A DNA stretch of 64,000 bases from Pseudevernia furfuracea (Eukaryota; Ascomycota; Lecanoromycetes; Lecanorales; Parmeliaceae). A program made the translations under genes and the position numbers. The notes under the pieces are model-generated. The model was not told the origin of the DNA. It ran no database searches and was given only the letters and a program-made list of their open reading frames with translations. Shown in pieces: positions 57,825-64,000 of this stretch. The stretch covers positions 434,001-498,000 of the forward strand of contig JAIUPT010000033.1 of the NCBI GenBank assembly GCA_022315425.1, read 5' to 3'. The number at the start of each line of letters is the position of its first letter. Within the stretch, counting starts at the first letter, position 1.

Positions 57825-58666
57825 TCACGGCTTAGCCAGCCTCATCGCCCTCTGCTTCGCCTTCTCCTCCAACACCTCCGGATGCTCATGCACGCTGGGC
57901 AACAAGCCCATCCCCACCGCTCTCCGAATCGCCTTTGCGATTTTCCTCTGGTTCACGGCGCGCAGGCCCGTGTCCCGCCGGTGTTTGATCCGGCCCATGG
58001 GCGTCATGTACTCGGACATCATGGAGAAGTTCTACTCATTGCCCCCCAGGCGTTAGCATCAAGAAACTTCCTCCCTGTCCCCCACACATTTTTCTCGCTC
58101 TCTCTCTCCACATCTACGACGCATCATTGAATTCAAAGAAAACTTCCACGGGGGGGTTTCCACACACACACACACACACACACCTTGTACTCGTCCAACG
58201 GATTGATCGCCAGGATGTCAAACACGTCCCGTTCGCTGCTCTTCCTCTTCCGCCACTTGCCGGCCTCCTCGGCGCTCAGGTCGTGCGGCGCGTACACGTC
58301 GCCGACCTGCCACCTCGACGTCGGCGGCAGGTGCCGTTCCAGGCTCTTGGCGCGCTCGGACATGACGGGGTCGTTGGCTTTGGCGCGTCGGGCGTCGTAG
58401 TCGCGGACGGTGTTGTATTTCGTGCGGTTGATGTCCCGGCTCATGCTTTGGGCGAGGGCCATGTTGGCGTCGTGGTTCGGGTTGCGCGAGGTGTTGCGGG
58501 CGATGTTGGAGGGGAGGGCAGGGGGGGAGGGACGCTGAGGGGGAGACGGAGGCGGAGGGTCGGACAAGGTGCGGGGTGAGGTGGTGAAGGGGCGGTAGAG
58601 GCATCTTGGTCGTGCGATTTTGGGCGTTAGCTTTGTGAGATTTTGGGTATTCATTGTCGTTGTCAT
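57825..58666 (-). CDS. rsm18: Mitochondrial small-subunit ribosomal protein bS18m
   Basis: Predicted 229 residues from exons 58184-58666 and 57825-58031. The C-terminal exon carries the bS18 signature MSEYMTPMGRIKHRRDTGLR and AVNQRKIAKAIRRAVGMGLLP. The N-terminus is a plausible mitochondrial presequence (KIARPRCLYRPFTTSPRTL). The start is chosen at 58666; ATGs at 58714 and 58654 are in frame too. The 152-bp intron begins inside a (GT)n run, which is also the donor site. A charged central region (RDYDARRAKANDPVMSERAK) is typical for fungal homologues. It is divergent from imp3 across 287 bp. Confidence 0.92.
58161..58183. repeat. (CA)n/(GT)n microsatellite at the bS18m 5' splice site
   Basis: Eleven and a half CA units on the plus strand, GT on the coding strand, starting immediately after exon 1 of bS18m so that the first GT is the splice donor. 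Read directly. Confidence 0.9.
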
Positions 58667-58953
58667 TCGAGGCGGAACAAGACAGTCTCGAGTGCTATGC
58701 TCAGTTATGCACAATATACCCGCGCGACTAGCGCGCTAAGAAATCAAATGTGCATTGTGCATGCACAAAATTTTCTCGATGGACCCCACTTCGAAATTCT
58801 CTCAAACTGTGGCCACCGGTACTCTGCACTCAGAGACTTGTCAGCCTCTTTACTCTTGGGCAGGCATTCTGTTTGATACTTTGTATAAAAACCGTCGGAG
58901 AACCTATACTAGCGCCTGAGTGCCTCACACATTTCCCCCCCCCCCCCTTCAAG
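58667..58953. promoter_or_regulatory. Shared divergent promoter, bS18m / imp3
   Basis: 287 bp between divergent starts. It contains a perfect 14-bp palindrome TTGTGCATGCACAA at 58755-58768, immediately followed by AAAATTTT. A run of about 14 C lies at 58935-58947, a few bases before the imp3 start codon. Factor identity is not claimed. Confidence 0.5.
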
Positions 58954-59659
58954 ATGGGTACGATCTCCACACACTGTTACATGAAACCATAGGCTAATAA
59001 TCAAACGCAGTCCGCGCCCTCAAATACCACGAATCCAAACTCCTCAAAAAAGTCGACTTCACCACCTACAAAAGCGATGCGAACCACCACGCCGCCGCCA
59101 TCTGCCGTCGATACACGATCCAAAACCCCAACGACTACACACAATACAACCGTACGAATCTTCCCCCCCCCCAAAATCCTCTTCCTTCCCCTTCCTCGCA
59201 AAAGAGTTCCAAAAAAAAAAAAGACTAACCAACCCCCCCCCGGCGCCAGGAATCTGCGGCTCCCTCCGCCAACTAGCCCACACCCTCGCCAACCTCCCCC
59301 CCACCGACCCCGTCCGCATCAAGCACGAAAAGCTCATGTTGGAGAAACTCGACGCCATGGGCATCCTGCCCGGGGCTCGCAGCACGCTGAGCGCCGTGGA
59401 GCGGAAAGTGGGCGCCTCCCGGCTCGCGCGGCGGCGGCTCGGGGTCGTGATGACGCGGCTGCGGATGGCGGAGACGGTGACGGCGGCGGTGAAGTTTGTG
59501 GAGCAGGGCCACGTGCGGGTGGGGACGGAGGTGGTGACGGACGCGGCCTTCCTGGTGACGCGGGCCATGGAGGACTTCGTGACCTGGGTGGACGGGAGCA
59601 AGGTGAAGAGGAACGTGCTCAGGTACCGGGACAAGTTGGACGATTTCGATCTGTTGTGA
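58954..59659 (+). CDS. imp3: U3 snoRNP protein Imp3
   Basis: Predicted 184 residues from exons 58954-58957, 59011-59151 and 59250-59659. Imp3 is an S4-domain protein of the U3 snoRNP that helps U3 pair with pre-rRNA in the small-subunit processome. The sequence starts MVRALKYHESKLLKKVDF and contains RRYTIQNPNDYTQYN. Its S4 domain has RRRLGVVMTRLRMAETV and FVEQGHVRVGTEVVTDAAF, and it ends LVTRAMEDFVTWVDGSK. Length matches yeast Imp3 (183). The first exon holds only ATG G, a layout seen in short fungal ribosomal-type genes. The third exon is strikingly GC-rich. Confidence 0.95.
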
Positions 59660-60307
59660 TGGTGGAGGAGGCCGGAAGGTGGGCGGGGGCGGGGGAAGAT
59701 AGGGGATTAGGGAAAGGGGGCATGGCATGGCAGACAGAAAGAGGCGGCAGCATGGCCGGGATGAGGAGCTATGAGGGATGTGAGGATTTTGCTGCCTGCG
59801 CAAGGACTCCGGCGTAACTTTCGCTCGTGCGCAAAGAATTTGGAGGAGCAACAGACTAGATCACATCAACGGTCGAAGCACCCCCCCCCCGGTTCGAGAA
59901 GGCGAATAGGCAAATTGCGGACTCGAGCTATCTTCGATGTTGAAATCCAACAGATCGCGCACTCAAAAGAAGCGGAGCTCCATCCGGGAAAAAAACCCGG
60001 AACAAGCAAAGGAGTGGACGAGGGCAAATCTCTCCAAGAGAAGCCCACCAGAGCAAGAAAGGAGAAAGCCGAAATGCACAATCAAAGAGTGCTCGCTGGG
60101 AGAGAATCACGAAAATTAGTCCGTATACCAAGAAGTACTTCACTGTCAACATTGCCCCAGTTGACGCAATTCAATCAATCGTGGACTACTAGGTACTTTT
60201 TGGAGTATGATGCCCCTTGTTGACACGAATCTTAGTCACGTAGCTTTTGTTTTATCATATCCAGTCTACGACATGAAGCTTCCTTCACTACACTGCCAAG
60301 CGCATCT
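59660..60307. other. Spacer between converging imp3 and the MYND gene
   Basis: About 650 bp. An open frame of 150 codons (59771-60223, +) is basic and low in hydrophobic residues, with no domain; it overlaps a C homopolymer at 59881-59890 and I do not consider it a gene. It holds 3' untranslated sequence of both flanking genes. Confidence 0.5.
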
Positions 60308-63300
60308 TCAACCCCTCACACAATCCTTCTTATGCTCCTTCCTCGCTGCCTTCTGACACTCCGGTCCACAGTACCTCACCTTCCGACACCCTCCACACAC
60401 CTGAAGCCTATCCCCAGCCTTCCCACAGTTATCGCACTTCGCCACCGACCCAGCAGGCTCCAGAGACTGCCCCGTCGAAGTCGGCGCCGAGGGTCCCATG
60501 TGCTGGGACCGAACAGCCCGTGGCTGTTGGAGGATATCGGACATGGAGGACTCGACGTAGGGGACCGGAAATATCGGAGCGATAGCAATTCGAATAGCGT
60601 ACTTGGCGAACGGCGCCCATTCCTTCAGACCAAGCTTGGCGAGCGCGGCGCCAGAGAGCTTTCCCTCGCCGCAGCTGCATAGTGGTGACTTGCCTGCCTC
60701 TGTTGACAGCGGAGCGCCTTTGTTGCGATATTCACACGTCGACTTATGTTCCCATGTCCGGCAGCGCTCGGCTAAAGCTGGGAGCATTCTTTTCCACAGG
60801 GTCGATTCGTCATTGCTGACTCGGATGGCACAGGGTTCGGTCGTTTGCAACGCACTAAGCGGCTGGAGAAGCTCTTCCACCCTTGGGATCGTAAAAGGCA
60901 CGACGTAAGCTTCCATTACTAGGGAGCCCAAGTCAAGGTCATGACGGATGCCAGTGGCAAATATGAGGGTGTGGGCGCCGGTTGTTTCGAGAGCGAGTTG
61001 GAAGGTCTTCTTTGGACCATTAGAGTTCTCGTTAAGACCTGCGAATGTCGCGAAGAGAACGTTCAGCGACTGCTTCAGATCATGTTTCGCGTTCGATGTC
61101 GTTGCTTGATCTAGCCGGCTGAAGGGTCTCTCAGCGTCGCTGAGAGTGGTACCAACGAAAGTACGAAGCCATGACGAGTCTCCCCTCTTTGGGAAAGCGA
61201 TCAAAGGCTGCAACTCCAAGTTAATCCGAGGTATACTCCAGCACAGTGGTGGACTACCAGACTCGAATACCATCTGCGTCCACGAGTCGAAGCGGTCACC
61301 ATCTAATGCAGTGAAGATTGGGACCTCGACCTCTATCCAGGATGATTTTCTTGCAACCTTTGTCTTCGACTGGGATCCTTGGATTGGGAAGGGAAATATG
61401 ATTTGCCGCTTCAGCGATGGCCCAATTCGCAACATCACAGTGCTTGGTGAATGTTCGAATACCGTGACCGCTGCCCCGGTAGACAGCGCTTTGCTCTCAG
61501 CGGAGTCCTTTGGGAAATCCAAATGGCTCTGTAGATGAGTGGCTCTGTGGCCGGCATTCAGCTTTACGAGCGTCTGAAACGAAGATTGATTTTGCGATGA
61601 AACCTTCTTGATCCACTCCGTTTGCATCGAGGACGACCGCATGGCGTCCAGCTTGGGTGCATCACGACAGACAAAAAGTCTCTTCCCATCATTGAACCCG
61701 GTCTCAAAGACGGCCAACGTCAGACCAAGGCGTGCAAACCTCACACTGCTATCTGGGTTGGTATTGATTTTGAGAGCAGCCCGAATGCCATTTCTTGGTC
61801 CAATCAGCAAGCTAAAGGCCGGCACTGCACAAGTAACGACGAGATCAGCGGAGCCCAGCCAGCCATTTTTATCTTCTTCGACGATTGAAGCGTTGTTGGT
61901 GCTATCTTCATGGACTACCTTGCCGAAGAAGGCTTGGAATGAATAGAAGCTATTTTCGTATTGGCTTTGACCAACGGTTTGGGTGACGGAGACATGTAGA
62001 GCAGGAGTTCCAATGGCGTCGGGAGTCTTGCCGGTAAAGACAATAAGTTTCTCCCTTGGCACCACCAGGACTAATTGAACAATTGGGGGTGTGTTATCTG
62101 CAGCAAGGATACCTTTCTCACCCGACGTTGGTCTCAAGGATAGCCCGAAGCCCTTTCGAAGCTGGTTTGGGCCATTTTTCAAACACGTGTTTGTCCAGAC
62201 GCCCAAGGTGTGAAGATGCACATATAATTCCTGAAGACTATTAGTTCCGACCATCAACGACCGATCCGTGTTGACATGGCTATCAAAATGATGCATAGTC
62301 TCCTCCCAGTCTACCTGGACTGTGGCTCTGGCCAGACGGAGCAGAGCAGCCATGCCAGCCCTTGTATAGCGCTGCAAATCGACCGAATAACGTCCACCGT
62401 TCACGCGAGTGAATTGAGCCATCAACTTTGACATATCCTCGTGAGCGAACATTGTCTTGTAGATATCGAAAAGGTATTCAGCGAGTTCTTTCGCTTCGAA
62501 CCTAACTTGAAGGTCGCTCCCTGTACTACTTCCAAGCACCCCTACTACGCTAGCATCCGAGAATTGGGGGTATTTCCAAGAGACCCTCATACGATACTGC
62601 TTTTGACCTTCTCCTTGTTGCACCAACTTAAATAACGCAGTCTCATTGGCAACAGCATCGAGTGTCACCCCGGTCAACAATCCTGAAGGGGCCAATCCTA
62701 TGAGCAGTGAGAACGTCGCGACGTCTGAGCCCAGGATTGTCGACAGAGATGCTGAGACGTCCTCCGAAGCCATTAACAGGCTCTCAGTGTAGAGTACCGA
62801 GGACGCATTCCGCCGTAACAATGGAGCCGTGGCAGAAAGGATGTTAATGAACCCAACATGGTCACCCAGGTTTGAGGTGTCAATGACATGGAATAAATCA
62901 GAGGGCAGGTTTCCCGGAGCGTCCAGATTGACATGCCCATCGAGCAGTAGTGGACAAGCGCTCCATGGCTTGACGTAGGTCCTAGCAGCGTGGCCGGTCT
63001 TCTGGTCGAGGGTAATTGCTAGTTGTAAATCGTGACTGAGAGCAAGAGCTTCTCCGCAGAAGAAGATGACATGGACACGGTCGTTGCTAACACATTCTGC
63101 AAAAATCTCACACCAAGCCTTGAACTGTGACCTGGCGCTCGCCACGGCACGCTTCGACTGTTCTGACGCGCCCCCTCTTTGTTTGGAGAGAATTTCATGA
63201 AAAACTTCTGGAAAGTGGAATCCTAGAAGTGGCTCAGCACCGTAGTGAACAGCGAAATCTCTTGATGCAGCTGAAGAAACAGCAAACATTGGGTTGACTT

Positions 63301-63985
63301 CTCCTTTGCCATTCAGCCGAGACAGATCCTCGCTGTTCCCTGCTACGACACCTGTTTTCCAGAATTGTCGATACACATATCCCATCGTCTCACTCGCATT
63401 GAACCACAATGCACCTGCCGACCGTAAACCTGTACCAAGATTCATGCTACCAATTTCCTTGCTGCGTTGTGCGATGGCAATCCTGGCTTGGGGGAACTCT
63501 TCCGTCGACGCATAGCGGGTCCAATACCGCCGCAACTCCTGCAGGGTGGCCTTATCCAGGTATTGAATATACTTGCCGTATGAAGACGATGCCCATTCCT
63601 TTGTAGATTTGGAGGCCTCTACCAAGGCCGCAGCATGAGTGCGAAGGACGAATAGAGTTCCTGCTGGCACGTAGAAGTGGTAGAAGAGGTCCCATAGCTC
63701 TGTAGTTGGGCGTCCACTGATAATAAGTGTGAGAAGGACCACGTTTCGTGCAAGTATTGCCGGTTCGATATCGCAGCAGGTGAAGCTTACGGTCCGTTTG
63801 GTGTTGTGTCCTTGCTCGCACCACAAAGAAAACAGCAGGTTTCTGGGATCCCCACAAGCTAAAGAAAGGACTTTGATAGTCTCCTCCCCCGGACATGCTG
63901 GAAGGTCCCGAAGCAGATTGACCGCAGGAGTGTTTCCAATTGGATAGAACCAGTACTTGAGTTGTACATAGGTTGGAGAGAACAT
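60308..63985 (-). CDS. DUF4470 and MYND zinc-finger protein
   Basis: Single-exon frame of 1,225 residues with its start 15 bp from the window edge. The N-terminus FYPIGNTPAVNLLRDLP leads into a DUF4470 domain with VLSLACGDPRNLLFSLW, which looks like a nucleotide- or SAM-type glycine loop, and CCDIEPAILARNVVLL. A long central region has no assigned domain. The C-terminus (about 1185-1222) is a MYND finger with all ligands visible: CDNCG, CGGC, VRYCGPEC and a final His and Cys (EHKKDC). MYND fingers bind proline-rich partners; the cellular role of this fungal family is not established. A further upstream exon outside the window cannot be excluded. Confidence 0.88.
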   Translation of the reverse strand: MFSPTYVQLKYWFYPIGNTPAVNLLRDLPACPGEETIKVLSLACGDPRNLLFSLWCEQGHNTKRTVSFTCCDIEPAILARNVVLLTLIISGRPTTELWDLFYHFYVPAGTLFVLRTHAAALVEASKSTKEWASSSYGKYIQYLDKATLQELRRYWTRYASTEEFPQARIAIAQRSKEIGSMNLGTGLRSAGALWFNASETMGYVYRQFWKTGVVAGNSEDLSRLNGKGEVNPMFAVSSAASRDFAVHYGAEPLLGFHFPEVFHEILSKQRGGASEQSKRAVASARSQFKAWCEIFAECVSNDRVHVIFFCGEALALSHDLQLAITLDQKTGHAARTYVKPWSACPLLLDGHVNLDAPGNLPSDLFHVIDTSNLGDHVGFINILSATAPLLRRNASSVLYTESLLMASEDVSASLSTILGSDVATFSLLIGLAPSGLLTGVTLDAVANETALFKLVQQGEGQKQYRMRVSWKYPQFSDASVVGVLGSSTGSDLQVRFEAKELAEYLFDIYKTMFAHEDMSKLMAQFTRVNGGRYSVDLQRYTRAGMAALLRLARATVQVDWEETMHHFDSHVNTDRSLMVGTNSLQELYVHLHTLGVWTNTCLKNGPNQLRKGFGLSLRPTSGEKGILAADNTPPIVQLVLVVPREKLIVFTGKTPDAIGTPALHVSVTQTVGQSQYENSFYSFQAFFGKVVHEDSTNNASIVEEDKNGWLGSADLVVTCAVPAFSLLIGPRNGIRAALKINTNPDSSVRFARLGLTLAVFETGFNDGKRLFVCRDAPKLDAMRSSSMQTEWIKKVSSQNQSSFQTLVKLNAGHRATHLQSHLDFPKDSAESKALSTGAAVTVFEHSPSTVMLRIGPSLKRQIIFPFPIQGSQSKTKVARKSSWIEVEVPIFTALDGDRFDSWTQMVFESGSPPLCWSIPRINLELQPLIAFPKRGDSSWLRTFVGTTLSDAERPFSRLDQATTSNAKHDLKQSLNVLFATFAGLNENSNGPKKTFQLALETTGAHTLIFATGIRHDLDLGSLVMEAYVVPFTIPRVEELLQPLSALQTTEPCAIRVSNDESTLWKRMLPALAERCRTWEHKSTCEYRNKGAPLSTEAGKSPLCSCGEGKLSGAALAKLGLKEWAPFAKYAIRIAIAPIFPVPYVESSMSDILQQPRAVRSQHMGPSAPTSTGQSLEPAGSVAKCDNCGKAGDRLQVCGGCRKVRYCGPECQKAARKEHKKDCVRG

Positions 63986-64000
63986 GATGCGGGGCTGACA

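Noticed and set aside
59771..60223. 150-codon open frame downstream of imp3
   Set aside because: Basic, domain-less, spans a C homopolymer, and lies where the 3' ends of two convergent genes are expected.

Overview
The window is nuclear DNA of a filamentous ascomycete (Pezizomycotina). The evidence is short GT-AG introns (mostly 45-160 bp), single-copy fungal genes (prp6, dim1, hfi1, vac7, imp3, gyp1, hrp1, complex I 24-kDa subunit) and fungus-specific families (DUF3824, DUF6601, DUF4470-MYND, FUSC/DUF2421-type transporter, GPI-type repeat protein, fungal NLRs). The class cannot be fixed from sequence alone. dim1 has nine exons, so intron density is fairly high. Exon models were built by hand from family alignments in memory and frame bookkeeping. 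For every spliced model the total coding length is a multiple of three.

Layout. 0-6 kb: the 3' end of a divergent protein kinase C, 2 kb of degenerate sequence with a dispersed-repeat fragment, and a secreted, probably GPI-anchored repeat protein. 7.6-26.7 kb is a housekeeping block: gyp1 Rab-GAP (-), hrp1 RNA-binding protein (+), prp6 (-), dim1 (+), hfi1/ADA1 of SAGA (-) and the complex I 24-kDa subunit (-). Within it are divergent promoters (gyp1/hrp1, prp6/dim1) and a 1.25-kb microsatellite-rich spacer between the convergent dim1 and hfi1. A weak, probably decayed gene lies near 24 kb.

27.6-42.9 kb is an accessory island. It holds relics of a polyketide synthase joined head to head, a PNP/NB-ARC/TPR NLR, a 95-residue spliced small gene, a DUF6601 membrane protein and a large esterase/NACHT/ankyrin/ZZ NLR. 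The large NLR carries 21 almost identical 33-residue ankyrin units. The island ends with a frameshifted ankyrin pseudogene and a second copy of the dispersed-repeat fragment seen near 1.7 kb. Both NLRs have open reading frames and the expected nucleotide-binding motifs, so this looks like a fungal self/non-self recognition locus. The ankyrin array, homogenised except at a few sites, is the strongest lead in the window.

44-64 kb returns to ordinary genes: a FUSC-type transporter (+), a DUF3824 protein (-), a DUF7730-like gene broken by one in-frame stop (-), vac7 (+), mitochondrial ribosomal protein bS18m (-) divergent from imp3 (+), and a DUF4470-MYND protein (-) running almost to the right edge. 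No rRNA, tRNA or CRISPR was recognised, and no intact transposon.
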